A program made the translations under genes and the position numbers. Below are positions 35,223-43,907 of a DNA stretch of 64,000 nt, one piece after another (position 1 is the stretch's first letter; every line of letters begins with the position of its first letter). Origin of the DNA: Xylanimicrobium pachnodae JCM 13526 = NBRC 107786 (GTDB taxonomy: Bacteria > Actinomycetota > Actinomycetes > Actinomycetales > Cellulomonadaceae); contig BCWJ01000009.1 in NCBI GenBank assembly GCA_001592145.1, forward strand, positions 1 through 64,000, in the 5' to 3' direction. Below the pieces are notes generated by a model that was given only the letters and a program-made list of their open reading frames with translations, did not search any database and was not told where the DNA came from.

Positions 35223-36302
35223 ATGCCCCGCAGCACCGCGTCCCGCCCCACGCTGGCGAAGGTCGCCGACCACGCCGGGGTCTCGGTGTCCACGGCGTCG
35301 CTCGCGTTCTCCGGCGCCGGGCCCATCAGCCCGGAGACGCGCGAGCGGGTGCTCGCGGCAGCCCGTGAGCTCGGCTACACCGGCCCCAACCCGCTCGGAC
35401 GCCAGCTCCGCTCCGGGCGGTCGGGCATCGTCGGCGTCGTCATCGGCGACAACCCCGGCCGGGCGTTCCGTGACCCCGTGTCCGTCCAGGTGCTCGACGG
35501 CCTGATGCAGGTGCTCGGCGAGCGCGGCCTCGGCGTCCTGCTGGTGCCCGGGCTGCGCCGCGAGGGCGCCCCCCGCGACCCCCTCATCGCATCCACCGCC
35601 ATGGACGTCGCCGTGCTCGTCTGGGGTGCCCTGACCGACGACCCGAACGTGGCCACCCTGACCGGCCGGGGCGTCCCCGTCGTCATCGGCGAGGGGCACC
35701 GGCTCGACGGCGCCCCCCTGGTCCGGATCGACGACCGCACCGGAGCCGCCGAGGCGATCAGGCACCTGCGCGATCTCGGCCACACCCGCATCGCCGAGAT
35801 CACCCTGCCGCTCGGCCGCGGCGAACGGTCCGGGCCCGTCGACGACGCCCGACGCGCCCTGGCCGACCTCACCCCCGCGCGCCACCGCATGGCGGGGGTG
35901 CGCGACGTGCTGGAACCGGTGGTCTCCTGGGAGACCCCCGCCTCCCTCGTGGAGCACGGGCATGCCGCCGCCACCGAGCTGCTGGGCCAGTGGGTCCCGA
36001 ACGCGCAGCGACCCACCGCCGTGTTCGCCCACTCCGACCTGCTCGCCGCCGGTGCCGTGATCGCCGCGCGCGACCTGGGGCTCCGCGTCCCCGAGGACGT
36101 CTCCATCGCCGGCTTCGACGGCCTCGACCTGCCGTGGCTCTCCCCCGACGTGCTCACGAGCGTCAGTCAGCCCCTGCGCGAGAAGGGCGAGGCCCTGGGG
36201 CACGCCGTCCTGGGCGTGCTCGACGGCGCCGAACCGGCCGTGCAGACGCTGCCCGTCCACCTCGTGCGGGGAACGACGACGGGGCCCGCCCCGGCGGCGT
36301 GA
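35223..36302 (+). CDS. LacI-family transcriptional regulator
   Basis: 359 aa. The N-terminal helix-turn-helix and hinge (about 9-65) read TLAKVADHAGVSVSTASLAF and ERVLAAARELGYTGPNPLGR. A periplasmic-binding-protein-like sensor domain follows (about 66-345), containing VFAHSDLLAAGAVIAARDLG and the DVSIAGFDGLDLPWLSPDVL signature. The ligand is unknown; LacI proteins usually sense sugars or nucleosides. No sugar transport or catabolic gene is adjacent, so it may act on distant targets. Convergent with hadB. Confidence 0.93.
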   Translation: MPRSTASRPTLAKVADHAGVSVSTASLAFSGAGPISPETRERVLAAARELGYTGPNPLGRQLRSGRSGIVGVVIGDNPGRAFRDPVSVQVLDGLMQVLGERGLGVLLVPGLRREGAPRDPLIASTAMDVAVLVWGALTDDPNVATLTGRGVPVVIGEGHRLDGAPLVRIDDRTGAAEAIRHLRDLGHTRIAEITLPLGRGERSGPVDDARRALADLTPARHRMAGVRDVLEPVVSWETPASLVEHGHAAATELLGQWVPNAQRPTAVFAHSDLLAAGAVIAARDLGLRVPEDVSIAGFDGLDLPWLSPDVLTSVSQPLREKGEALGHAVLGVLDGAEPAVQTLPVHLVRGTTTGPAPAA

Positions 36303-36323
36303 CGCCGGGGCGTCCCGGGCCGT

Positions 36324-36746
36324 TCAGAGGCGGACGACCGCCTGGGCCTTGCCCAGCACCTTCGCCCCGGCGGCCGTCACCGTCAGGTCGACGCGCGCGG
36401 TGCGGGCCTCGGCGTCGAGCACCGCGACGGCCCCCGACACGGCCACCTCGACGACGTCGTCGGCGGGCACGGGGACGGGGCGCGTGAAGCGGGTCTGGTA
36501 GTCGATCACGGCGCCCGGGTCCCCCGCCCACTCCTCGACCGGGCCGATCGCAGCACCCATGGTGAGCATGCCGTGCACGATGACGTTCGGCAGGCCCACG
36601 CCCGTGGCAAACGCCTCGTCCCAGTGGATGCGGTTGAAGTCGCCGCTCGCACCGGCGTAGCGCACCAGGCGCTCCCGGTCGAAGCGCAGGGTCTCCGTGA
36701 CGACGACGTCGCCCACGGACAGGTCCTCGAACACCGGCCCACCCAT
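36324..36746 (-). CDS. hadB: MaoC-family (R)-hydratase, HadB-like
   Basis: 140-aa hotdog-fold enyoyl hydratase/dehydratase-like protein. The motif YAGASGDFNRIHWDEAFATG contains the Asp and His of hydratase 2, and PNVIVHGMLTMGAAIG forms the central helix. In mycobacteria HadB pairs with HadA to dehydrate beta-hydroxyacyl-ACP during mycolate synthesis. This organism is not expected to make mycolates, so the substrate is unknown. The start codon shares one base with the hadA stop. Confidence 0.9.
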   Translation of the reverse strand: MGGPVFEDLSVGDVVVTETLRFDRERLVRYAGASGDFNRIHWDEAFATGVGLPNVIVHGMLTMGAAIGPVEEWAGDPGAVIDYQTRFTRPVPVPADDVVEVAVSGAVAVLDAEARTARVDLTVTAAGAKVLGKAQAVVRL

Positions 36747-37204
36747 CAGGACTCCCCCCGCACGGCCAGCGTCGACGTCACCGTGCTCACGGGCGCGCCG
36801 TCGTCGGCGGCCGTGATCTCGCAGCGCGTGGTGACCATGGCGATCCCGGCGCGGTGCACCACGGAGTCGACGTGCAGCACGGTGACCAGCTCGTCACCGG
36901 CGACGATCGGGCGGTGGTGCGTGAAGCGCTCGTCCGCGTGGACCACCCGCGAGAAGTCGATCGCTGCCGCCGGGTCCTGGATGTACTGCGCCTCGGCGGC
37001 CTGCGCGATCACCACCGCGAACGTGGCCGGGGCGACGACGTCCGCATAGCCGAGACCCCGCGCCGCGTCGGGGTCGACATGGGCGGGGTGCCGGGCACCG
37101 ACGGCTGCCGCGAACTCCCGGAGCTTCTCGCGCCCCACGCCGTACGGCGCGGTGGGCGGATACTCACGTCCCGCGAAGGACGGGTCGGGCAGCGTGTCGG
37201 TCAT
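36746..37204 (-). CDS. hadA: MaoC-like dehydratase, HadA-like
   Basis: 152-aa protein of the FAS1-type N-terminal dehydratase (hotdog) family. It has YGVGREKLREFAAAVGARHP, GYADVVAPATFAVVIAQAAE and HHRPIVAGDELVTVLHVDSV. It lacks the catalytic Asp/His motif carried by HadB, as expected for the structural half of a heterodimer. The start at 37204 is on homology; the open frame runs back over rpmG. The rpmG-hadA-hadB order is conserved in actinobacteria. Confidence 0.9.
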   Translation of the reverse strand: MTDTLPDPSFAGREYPPTAPYGVGREKLREFAAAVGARHPAHVDPDAARGLGYADVVAPATFAVVIAQAAEAQYIQDPAAAIDFSRVVHADERFTHHRPIVAGDELVTVLHVDSVVHRAGIAMVTTRCEITAADDGAPVSTVTSTLAVRGES

Positions 37205-37232
37205 GATTCGGTTGTCGCCGCAGGCGCTGGAC

Positions 37233-37403
37233 TCAGCGGGTCTCGCGGTGCGCGGTGTGCTTGCCGCAGCGCGGGCAGAACTTCGCCAGCTCCAGGCGGT
37301 CCGGGTCGTTGCGGCGGTTCTTCTTGGTGATGTAGTTCCGCTCCTTGCAGTCCACGCAGGCGAGCGTGATCTTCGGGCGGACGTCAGCGCTCTTGGCAGC
37401 CAT
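37233..37403 (-). CDS. rpmG: 50S ribosomal protein L33, zinc-binding form
   Basis: 56-aa protein read directly from the minus strand: [20 protein letters not shown], then a basic middle, then [15 protein letters not shown]. Two CxxC pairs (CVDC and CPRC) mark it as the zinc-binding version. It lies between tRNA-Met and hadA. An ATG at 37403 has a GGTGA-type ribosome-binding site upstream. Confidence 0.96.
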   Translation of the reverse strand: MAAKSADVRPKITLACVDCKERNYITKKNRRNDPDRLELAKFCPRCGKHTAHRETR

Positions 37404-37504
37404 GGTGAGTCACCTCTCGCGCCCCCGGAAGGCGCCACGTGCAAATCGGAGTCGGTCACGACGCCGGCCGTCGTGCCGTTGGGCCACCAGGCCCGGAACT
37501 GAAG

Positions 37505-37581
37505 TGGTAGCGAGGGCGGGGCTCGAACCCGCGACCTCACGATTATGAGTCGTGCGCTCTGACCAGCTGAGCTACCCCGCC
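37505..37581 (-). tRNA. tRNA-Met (CAT anticodon, elongator)
   Basis: Cloverleaf on the minus strand with acceptor GGCGGGG paired to CCTCGCT (two G-U pairs), D-arm GCTCAGCTGGTCAGAGC, anticodon arm CACGACTCATAATCGTG and T-arm GCGGGTTCGAGCCCCGC. The 3' CCA is encoded. The 5' G-C start and D-arm fit elongator tRNA-Met rather than the initiator; lysidine-modified tRNA-Ile is less likely from overall similarity. Confidence 0.95.
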
Positions 37582-37648
37582 ACAAACGTGACTTAACGCG
37601 AGGCCACCGTCCGTTGTTCCGGAGGGCGGCCCCGCGCCGAGATCACAG

Positions 37649-37721
37649 AGCCCCGAAAGGGAATCGAACCCTTGACCTTCTCCTTACCATGGAGATGCTC
37701 TGCCGACTGAGCTATCGGGGC
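37649..37721 (-). tRNA. tRNA-Thr (GGT anticodon)
   Basis: Minus-strand cloverleaf with acceptor GCCCCGA/TCGGGGC, D-arm GCTCAGTCGGCAGAGC, anticodon arm TCTCCATGGTAAGGAGA with anticodon GGT and T-arm AAGGGTTCGATTCCCTT. The CCA tail is not encoded. Clustered with tRNA-Met and tRNA-Tyr. Confidence 0.95.
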
Positions 37722-37819
37722 AGCGGGGAAAACACTACACGGCATCCGGCGGGCGACGAAATCGGCTCCGGCCCGGGCCGCGCGACCGTGCCAGACGCGC
37801 CACCGGGCGGTCCCAGGGC

Positions 37820-37843
37820 GGTCCCGGGGAGCCTCCCGGGACC
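37820..37843. terminator. GC-rich hairpin between tRNA genes
   Basis: A perfect 9-bp stem (ggtcccggg / cccgggacc) with a 6-base loop. It follows the stronger palindrome at 37859-37888 in the direction of transcription from tRNA-Tyr, and may be a second termination or processing structure. Confidence 0.4.
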
Positions 37844-37858
37844 CCCTCCCGAGACGCC

Positions 37859-37888
37859 GGAGGGCCCGGCCGATCGGCCGGGCCCTCC
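37859..37888. terminator. 30-base perfect palindrome after tRNA-Tyr
   Basis: ggagggcccggccga joined directly to its exact reverse complement gives a 15-bp perfect palindrome. It begins five bases past the tRNA-Tyr 3' end on the minus strand and probably terminates that tRNA. As a perfect dyad it could also bind a dimeric protein. Confidence 0.7.
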
Positions 37889-37893
37889 GCTGC

Positions 37894-37977
37894 TGGTGCC
37901 GGGTGAGGGATTCGAACCCCCGTAGCTTTCGCGTCTGATTTACAGTCAGATCCCATTGGCCGCTCGGGCAACCCGGC
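37894..37977 (-). tRNA. tRNA-Tyr (GTA anticodon)
   Basis: Minus-strand class II tRNA with acceptor GCCGGGT/ACCCGGC, anticodon arm TCTGACTGTAAATCAGA with anticodon GTA, a long variable arm (CGCGAAAGC) and T-arm with TTCGAAT. The 3' CCA is encoded. 84 bases including CCA. Confidence 0.96.
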
Positions 37978-38111
37978 AGGTCTGGAACGCACCCCGCACA
38001 ACCGGGGCGGGAGCAACCATAGCGCCCGACCCGCCTCCACGTGAAATCGCAGCACCCCCACGGCTACGGTGGACGCCAGCACTCACCACCCCAACCCGAA
38101 GGAGCCCCGCC

Positions 38112-38606
38112 GTGGCCGACTCGTCGTTCGACATCGTCTCCAAGGTCGACCGCCAGGAGGTGGACAACGCCCTCAACCAGGCGTCCAAGGAGGTCTCGCA
38201 GCGCTACGACTTCCGCAACGTCGGCGCGTCGATCTCGTGGAGCGGCGACGCGATCGTGCTCGTCGCCAACTCCGCCGAGCGCGTGCTCGCCATCCTGGAC
38301 GTGTTCGAGACCAAGCTCATCAAGCGCGGCATCAGCCTCAAGGCGCTCGACACCGGCGACAAGGAGCCCAAGCCGTCGGGCAAGGAGTACCGCCTCACCG
38401 CGACGCTCAAGGAGGGCCTGAGCGGCGAGAACGCCAAGAAGGTCACGAAGCTCATCCGGGACGAGGGCGCCAAGGGCGTCAAGACGCAGATCACCGGGGA
38501 CGAGGTGCGCGTCACGTCGAAGTCGCGCGACGACCTCCAGGGCGTGATCGCCCTGCTCAAGGCCGCCGACCTGGACGTCGCGCTCCAGTTCGTCAACTAC
38601 CGATGA
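38112..38606 (+). CDS. YajQ-family nucleotide-binding protein
   Basis: 164 aa with the family start [20 protein letters not shown] and the body [38 protein letters not shown] and the C-terminal [18 protein letters not shown]. YajQ proteins have two ferredoxin-like folds and bind RNA, nucleotides or cyclic-di-GMP in different species; the role here is not known. GTG start at 38112 fits the family N-terminus. Its stop overlaps the next gene's ATG (ATGA). Confidence 0.95.
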   Translation: MADSSFDIVSKVDRQEVDNALNQASKEVSQRYDFRNVGASISWSGDAIVLVANSAERVLAILDVFETKLIKRGISLKALDTGDKEPKPSGKEYRLTATLKEGLSGENAKKVTKLIRDEGAKGVKTQITGDEVRVTSKSRDDLQGVIALLKAADLDVALQFVNYR

Positions 38607-39526
38607 CCCTGCCCTCGCCGTCGCCCTCGTCGTCCCGGCCGCGTCTGATCGCCACCGACCTGGACGGCACGCTGGTGCGCGGCGACGGCACGGTCAGCGC
38701 GCGCACCCGCGCCGCGCTGGCCGCAGCCGAGGCGTCCGGCGTCGGGGTGCTCTTCGTGACCGCGCGCCCGCCGCGGTGGCTGGGGCCGCTCGCCGACGTC
38801 GTCGGGGGTCACGGACGGGTCATCTGCCTGGGTGGGGCCGCCGTCTGGGACCTGGACGCCGCCCGGCCCCTCGACGTCGCGGGGTTCGCCGACGACGACG
38901 CCGCCGCGCTCGTCGCGGACCTGCGGGCGGCGGTGCCAGGCATCGCGTTCGTGCTCGAACGCGTGGACGGGCCCGTGTTCGACGCCGCCTACCGGGGCGT
39001 GACCGCCATGGAGGCCATCGAACCCGGGTGGCTCCGACCCCGGGTCGAGGACACGTTCTTCAACGGGGCACCGCCGGTGGGTAAGTTGCTCGCGCTGTCG
39101 CAGGCGGACCTGCTCGCGGCCAGGAAGGCGAGCATGCAGACGGCGCCGCGCGTCTCGACGGCCGCCCAGGAAGAGTTCATGGCGGTGGTGAGCGAGGTCG
39201 TCGGCAGTCGCGCCGAGCTCGCGTACTCGGGCGGTGGCGGGCTGGCCGAGCTGCTCGCCCCGGGCGTCAGCAAGGCCAGCGCCCTGGCCCGCTGGTGCGC
39301 GCACGAGGGGATCGACGCGGCCGAGGTGTGGGCGTTCGGCGACATGCCCAACGACCTGCCGATGCTGCGGTGGGCGGGCCGGGGTCACGCCGTGGCGAAC
39401 GCGCACCCGGGCGTGCTCGCGGAGGCCGACGTGGTCATCGAGAGCAACGACGACGACGGCGTCGCGCGGGCGATCGAGGCAGCGCTCGAGGGTGACCACC
39501 CGGGCCGGGGCGTCAGTAGCGGGTGA
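38603..39526 (+). CDS. Cof-type HAD-superfamily hydrolase
   Basis: 307-aa phosphatase of the HAD IIB (Cof) type. Motif I is [12 protein letters not shown] with nucleophile Asp19 and Asp21; motif II Thr sits in FVTARPP. The C2-type cap occupies the middle and motif IV is [13 protein letters not shown]. Likely substrate is a small sugar phosphate or phosphorylated cofactor such as FMN, not resolvable from sequence. It is translationally coupled to yajQ, and its last 14 bases overlap the convergent htpX. Confidence 0.92.
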   Translation: MTLPSPSPSSSRPRLIATDLDGTLVRGDGTVSARTRAALAAAEASGVGVLFVTARPPRWLGPLADVVGGHGRVICLGGAAVWDLDAARPLDVAGFADDDAAALVADLRAAVPGIAFVLERVDGPVFDAAYRGVTAMEAIEPGWLRPRVEDTFFNGAPPVGKLLALSQADLLAARKASMQTAPRVSTAAQEEFMAVVSEVVGSRAELAYSGGGGLAELLAPGVSKASALARWCAHEGIDAAEVWAFGDMPNDLPMLRWAGRGHAVANAHPGVLAEADVVIESNDDDGVARAIEAALEGDHPGRGVSSG

Positions 39527-40415
39527 TGCCGCCCGGGCCGAACCCCGATCCGCCCGCCATGGCCTCCAGCCGGGCGATGCGGTCCTTCATCGGCGGGTGG
39601 GTGGCGAACAGCCTGGACATGCCGCCGCCCTTGAACGGGTTGGCGAGCATGAGGTGGCTGACGTTCTCCAGGTCGGGCGTGTGCGGCAGCGGCCGCGCGG
39701 CGGTGCCCTGTTCGAGCTTGCGCAGCGCGCCGGCCAGCGCGAGCGGGTCGCCCGTGAGCTTGGCGCCGTCCTCGTCGGCGTCGTACTCACGCGTGCGAGA
39801 GATGGCGAGCTGGATGAGCGAGGCGGCGATCGGGGCCAGGATGATCATCGCGAGCCCCGCGAGCGCGTTGCCGCCGCCCTGGCGGCGGTCACCACCACCG
39901 CCGAAGAACAGGAAGAACCTCGCCAGCGAGGTGATGACTCCGGCGAGCGCCGCCGCGACCGACGCCGTGAGGATGTCGCGGTTGTAGACGTGCATGAGCT
40001 CGTGACCCAGCACCCCGCGCAGCTCCCGCTCGTCGAGCAGGGTGAGGATGCCCTCGGTGCAGCACACGGCCGCGTTCTTGGGGTTGCGGCCGGTGGCGAA
40101 CGCGTTCGGCGCGAGGGTGGGCGAGATGTACAGGCGCGGCATCGGCTGGTTCGCCGCCATCGAGAGCTCCCGCACGATGCGGTACATCTCGGGCGCCTCG
40201 ACCTCGGTGACCGGGTAGGCCTTCATGGCCCGGATCGCGATCTTGTCCGAGTTCCAGTAGCCCACGAACGTCATCACCAGGCCGATGCCGGTGAACAGCC
40301 ACATGAACTGCAGCGTGCCGCGGCCCAGCACCCAGCCCAGCAGGAGGACGACTGCCCACATGACGCCGAACAGCGCCGCCGTCTTGACGCCGTTGAAGTG
40401 TTGCCGCTGACCCAT
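39513..40415 (-). CDS. htpX: M48-family membrane protease HtpX
   Basis: 300-aa zinc metalloprotease of the cytoplasmic membrane, involved in quality control of membrane proteins. Two N-terminal membrane helices (about 12-54) precede PRLYISPTLAPNAFATGRNP. The active site HELMH is at residues 138-142 and the third zinc ligand is in SRTREYDADE (about 213). Two further hydrophobic segments lie between them. It ends with MKDRIARLEAMAGG and a Gly-rich tail. Confidence 0.96.
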   Translation of the reverse strand: MGQRQHFNGVKTAALFGVMWAVVLLLGWVLGRGTLQFMWLFTGIGLVMTFVGYWNSDKIAIRAMKAYPVTEVEAPEMYRIVRELSMAANQPMPRLYISPTLAPNAFATGRNPKNAAVCCTEGILTLLDERELRGVLGHELMHVYNRDILTASVAAALAGVITSLARFFLFFGGGGDRRQGGGNALAGLAMIILAPIAASLIQLAISRTREYDADEDGAKLTGDPLALAGALRKLEQGTAARPLPHTPDLENVSHLMLANPFKGGGMSRLFATHPPMKDRIARLEAMAGGSGFGPGGITRY

Positions 40416-40473
40416 CAGTTCCCTGCTCCCGGTGGTTGCCGTACCCGTGCGACAACGCTACGGCGCCGACGAT

Positions 40474-40493
40474 GGTTCCCACACCGTGGGACC
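40474..40493 (-). terminator. Possible terminator after the OmpA-domain gene
   Basis: Inverted repeat ggttcccac-acc-gtgggacc, a 6-bp stem extended by two G-C pairs across a one-base bulge, lies about 50 bases past the stop of the lipoprotein gene. It is modest in size, and the whole 40416-40540 gap is otherwise featureless. Confidence 0.4.
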
Positions 40494-40540
40494 GCACCGG
40501 CTCAGCCGCCTGGCGCGGCTCCCGGCGCCCGGCTCGGCCG

Positions 40541-42061
40541 TCACTCGGTGACCGGCACGTCCTCGAACCGTCCGCGGCCGGGTATGTCGATGGTCACCGC
40601 ATCGGCACCCGTATCAGGCCAGGCCACGGTCACGTGGACGGACTGCCCCGGGTCGCCCATACCCATGTTGATCAGCTCGTCGCCGAGCACGTTGCGTGCC
40701 GGGGTGTCGGCGTCCGGCAGCGGCGTGTCGTAGTCCAGCGGGTACACCGTGGCGTCCGACGTCAGCAGGGACACCCCCATCACGCCGGCGATGGAGTCGG
40801 TGAGGCTGAAGCCCCGGCGGCCCGCGTCGGTCACGCCCTTGCCCATCAGTTCGAGGCCGGTGCCGGACCCCGCGGTCATCGTGAGCTCGAACGTCCCGAC
40901 CAGCAGCCGCCCGCGCCGCTCCACGTCGGCCACCGCCAGGGAGAAGCGCCGGTCGCTGGTGTCGTAGTCCGCGTACTCGAGCAGGCCGTCGCCGCCGACG
41001 ACGGGACCGGTGGCCGCGGGTGCCTGCGCGGCGGAGACCGCCACCGGGTCCGGCGCCGCCGTGCCCTGGTAGGTGATCTCCACCCGCCGGTTCGCGGCTC
41101 GGGCCTCGTCCGACGTCCCGGCAACCAGCGGCTCGCTCTCCCCGCGGCCCTCGGCCGCGATACTCGTCCCGCCGAGCGCGGCTTCCAGCCGGGCGGCGAC
41201 CGCCTGCGCGCGCTGCAGCGAGAGCGTCTGGTTGAACTCCTCGGTGTCGACGTCGTCGGTGTGCCCGACGACGGTCACGGTGCCGTCGACGGCCCGCGCC
41301 TTGATCTCGGCGGCTGTGTCATCGACGACGGCAGCGGCCTCGGCGGTCAGCTCGGCGGAGGAGGACGCGAACAGGACGTCGGCCGTGAGAGTCACCGTGA
41401 CCTGCTCACCGATCACCTCGGCGGAGGACGAGTCGTCGAAGGCCAGGGTGTAGCTGCGCAGGTCGACGGGCGTCGCGGCGGGCGGTGCGCCCAGCTCCTC
41501 GACCGCGGCGTCGAAACCCGCCCCACCCTGAACCACCGGAACGTCACGGACGTAGCCGAGGAACGGGACGAAGACGTCGACCGTGTGGCCCGTGGGGGCG
41601 GCGTGGAACGACCGGCTCGTCACCGGCTCGTCGGGCTTGAGCCACAGCTCGGAGGCGGCGGTTCCGGCGTAGGACCCGTCCGAGCGCGTCGCCACCTCTG
41701 ACACCGTCATCTCCCGCGGATCGACGAGCCGCAGGTCCGTGGCGCCCAGGTCGAACAGGTGGTCGCCGGCCAGGACCGCCCCGAGCATGGTGTTGTCCCC
41801 GTCCGCCTGTTCGTAGTCGACCGTCAGCGCGGCGGCTCCGTCACGCACCTCCACCGGGTGCACGGTCAGGGTGATCGTCGTGCCCTCGAACGGCGCTTCG
41901 ACGAGGACCGGCTGTGCGTCGGTGGCCGGGGTTACCGAGGCGGGCGGAGTGCTCGACGACGACGCGGCGGAACTCTCCGAGCTCGCTGCCGGGGACCCGC
42001 CGGTACAGCCCGCCAGCGTCAGCCCGAGCACCGCCACGCCTGCCACAGCCTTCACGCGCAC
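40541..42061 (-). CDS. OmpA-domain lipoprotein
   Basis: 506-aa exported protein. The signal peptide ends LTLAGC with lipidation Cys19, followed by a Ser/Ala/Pro linker. An N-terminal region of unknown fold (about 50-215) is followed by an OmpA C-terminal peptidoglycan-binding domain (about 220-340) with VLFASSSAELTAEAAAVVDD, VVGHTDDVDTEEFNQTLSLQ, RAQAVAARLEAALG and SDEARAANRRVEITY. The last 150 residues form another unknown beta-rich domain. It probably anchors to the membrane and contacts peptidoglycan. GTG start. Confidence 0.9.
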   Translation of the reverse strand: MRVKAVAGVAVLGLTLAGCTGGSPAASSESSAASSSSTPPASVTPATDAQPVLVEAPFEGTTITLTVHPVEVRDGAAALTVDYEQADGDNTMLGAVLAGDHLFDLGATDLRLVDPREMTVSEVATRSDGSYAGTAASELWLKPDEPVTSRSFHAAPTGHTVDVFVPFLGYVRDVPVVQGGAGFDAAVEELGAPPAATPVDLRSYTLAFDDSSSAEVIGEQVTVTLTADVLFASSSAELTAEAAAVVDDTAAEIKARAVDGTVTVVGHTDDVDTEEFNQTLSLQRAQAVAARLEAALGGTSIAAEGRGESEPLVAGTSDEARAANRRVEITYQGTAAPDPVAVSAAQAPAATGPVVGGDGLLEYADYDTSDRRFSLAVADVERRGRLLVGTFELTMTAGSGTGLELMGKGVTDAGRRGFSLTDSIAGVMGVSLLTSDATVYPLDYDTPLPDADTPARNVLGDELINMGMGDPGQSVHVTVAWPDTGADAVTIDIPGRGRFEDVPVTE

Positions 42062-42224
42062 GTCAAGTCGTCCTCTCGGTCAGTCTCGTCCGGACGGGCC
42101 GGACCTGCATCGCGGCCCAGGGTACCGACCGCCAGCAGGACGACGCCGCCGTGATCACGGGCGGCCGGTCCGGGACGGAACGGGTCGCGAGCGATCACGG
42201 CGGCGGGCGTCTCGCGGGCGGTCG

Positions 42225-43646
42225 TCAGCGATTGACGTGCTGCTTCTTCTTGGCGACAGCGAGCATCTCCTCGCGCGGGACCACCTTGATGCGCTCCCGG
42301 CCGTGCGGCTCACCGAGGGCCTTCTCGTGCTCGTCGAGCAGCGCGAAGTCGTGCCACTCGACCACGTCGACGCCGCGCTCGGTGAGGAAGTCGAGCACGG
42401 CCTGCGGCTCGCCGTACTGCGCCGTACGTCCGGCGGTGAGGTCCGCGGCGGCCACGTCCCCGCCGTCCTCGACGCCCGCGACGTCCTCGACCAGGTGGCG
42501 CACCGTCTCGGCCGCGTCCGACTTGGTCGCGCCGATGAGGCCCACCGGGCCGCGCTTGATCCAGCCGGTCGCGTACACGCCGGGGACGGCGTCGCCCACC
42601 ATGTCGACGACCCGGCCCTCCCGGTTGGAGATCACGCCGCGGCCGTCGTCGAACGGGATCTCGGGCAGCGGCGACCCGAAGTAGCCCACCGCGCGGTAGA
42701 CCGCCTGGACCGGCCAGTCGTGGAACTCGCCCGTGCCCTGGACCGAACCGTCACCCTGGAGCGCGGTGCGCTCGGTGCGCAGCCCCACGACCTTGCCGGC
42801 GTCGTCACCGAGGATCTCGGCCGGCTGGTGCAGGAAGTGCAGGTGGATGCGGCGGCTCGCCGTGTTGGTGCTCGGGTCCTTCAGCGTCCAGTCCGTGAGC
42901 GTCTTGACCACCTGCTTGGTCTGGTTCGACGACTCGATCGCGGCCATCGAGCCCTCGTCGAAGTCGTAGTCCTCGGGGTACACGACGATGTCGACGTCGG
43001 GCACGTGGCCCAGCTCGCGCAGCTCGAGCGGCGAGAACTTGACCTGGGCAGGGCCACGCCGGGCGAAGATGTGCACGTCGGTGACCGGCGACGCCTTGAG
43101 ACCCTCGTACACGTTCGCGGGGATGTCCGTGGGCAGCATGTCGTCCGCGTGCTTGGCGAGCACGCGCGCGACGTCGAGGGCCACGTTCCCGGCGCCGAGG
43201 ACCGCGACGTGCTGCGCGGTCAGCGGCCAGGTGCGCGGCACGTCGGGGTGGCCGTCGTACCAGGACACGAAGTCCGCGGCGCCGTACGAGCCGTCCAGGT
43301 CGACACCCGGCAGCGGCAGCGGGGCGTCCTTGATGGAGCCGGTCGAGAAGATCACGGCGTCGTAGAACTGGCGCAGGTCGTCGAGCTTGAGGTCGACGCC
43401 GTAGTCCACGTTCGCGAGCAGCCGCACGTCGCCCCGCGAGAGCACCTTGTGCAGCGCGACGATGATCTGCTTGATCCGCGGGTGGTCCGGGGCGACGCCG
43501 TACCGGACCAGCCCGAACGGCGCGGGCAGGCGTTCCAGCAGGTCGACCGAGACGTCGAGGGCTGTCTTCGTCAGGATGTCCGCCGCGTAGATGCCGGCGG
43601 GGCCGGCGCCGACGATGGCGACGCGCAGGGGTCGAGTGGTGGTCAC
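42225..43646 (-). CDS. fprA: FAD/NADP ferredoxin reductase, FprA type
   Basis: 473-aa flavoprotein of the adrenodoxin-reductase-like family that transfers electrons between NADPH and ferredoxin. The FAD-binding motif VAIVGAGPAGIYAADIL is near the start, with LVRYGVAPDHPRIKQI. The NADP Rossmann motif is VAVLGAGNVALDVARVL, followed by the FARRGPAQVKFSPLELRELG signature, and FAD contact YATGWIKRGPVGLIGATKSD near the end. The C-terminal Lys-rich tail is unremarkable. GTG at 43646 has GGAGG nine bases upstream; the open frame reaches further back without homology. Confidence 0.96.
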   Translation of the reverse strand: MTTTRPLRVAIVGAGPAGIYAADILTKTALDVSVDLLERLPAPFGLVRYGVAPDHPRIKQIIVALHKVLSRGDVRLLANVDYGVDLKLDDLRQFYDAVIFSTGSIKDAPLPLPGVDLDGSYGAADFVSWYDGHPDVPRTWPLTAQHVAVLGAGNVALDVARVLAKHADDMLPTDIPANVYEGLKASPVTDVHIFARRGPAQVKFSPLELRELGHVPDVDIVVYPEDYDFDEGSMAAIESSNQTKQVVKTLTDWTLKDPSTNTASRRIHLHFLHQPAEILGDDAGKVVGLRTERTALQGDGSVQGTGEFHDWPVQAVYRAVGYFGSPLPEIPFDDGRGVISNREGRVVDMVGDAVPGVYATGWIKRGPVGLIGATKSDAAETVRHLVEDVAGVEDGGDVAAADLTAGRTAQYGEPQAVLDFLTERGVDVVEWHDFALLDEHEKALGEPHGRERIKVVPREEMLAVAKKKQHVNR

Positions 43647-43695
43647 GCGGGGGATCCTCCGGGATCGGGAAGCCGGCACGGTGCCGTGAGCGTCC

Positions 43696-43701
43696 AGTTT
43701 A
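43696..43701 (-). promoter_or_regulatory. Candidate -10 box for the ferredoxin reductase gene
   Basis: TAAACT on the minus strand at 43701-43696 fits TANNNT and would start a leader of about 43 bases. No recognisable -35 at 16-19 bases upstream. The rest of 43702-43856 shows no gene. Confidence 0.35.
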
Positions 43702-43856
43702 CGAGCCGGCAGCACCCGAACGTAGGAGACCGTGGGCTCGTCCCAGATCCTGGACGCCTCGGCGTCCTCCGGCATCTCGACAGACGGTCTCCCCGAATCT
43801 GTCTATGGATCTCCAAGGCACAGCCGGAGCCTGGTCATCCGGTGCACAGACACGCC

Positions 43857-43890
43857 AAGGGCGGCCCGGCTCTCGTGCCGGGCCGCCCTT
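43857..43890 (-). terminator. Terminator after the WXG100 gene
   Basis: A perfect 14-bp stem (aagggcggcccggc / gccgggccgccctt) with a 6-base loop begins 17 bases past the WXG100 stop. It closes the secretion locus on this side. Confidence 0.88.
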
Positions 43891-43907
43891 CGCGGCGGTG
43901 CGTGTTG

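Noticed and set aside
36301-36314. gacgcc-gg-ggcgtc between the LacI and hadB genes as a bidirectional terminator
   Set aside because: A 6-bp stem with a 2-base loop cannot form properly and starts inside the stop codon.
37649-37721. tRNA-Thr as a possible pseudo-tRNA because no CCA is encoded
   Set aside because: All stems and the anticodon arm are intact, and many actinobacterial tRNAs rely on added CCA.
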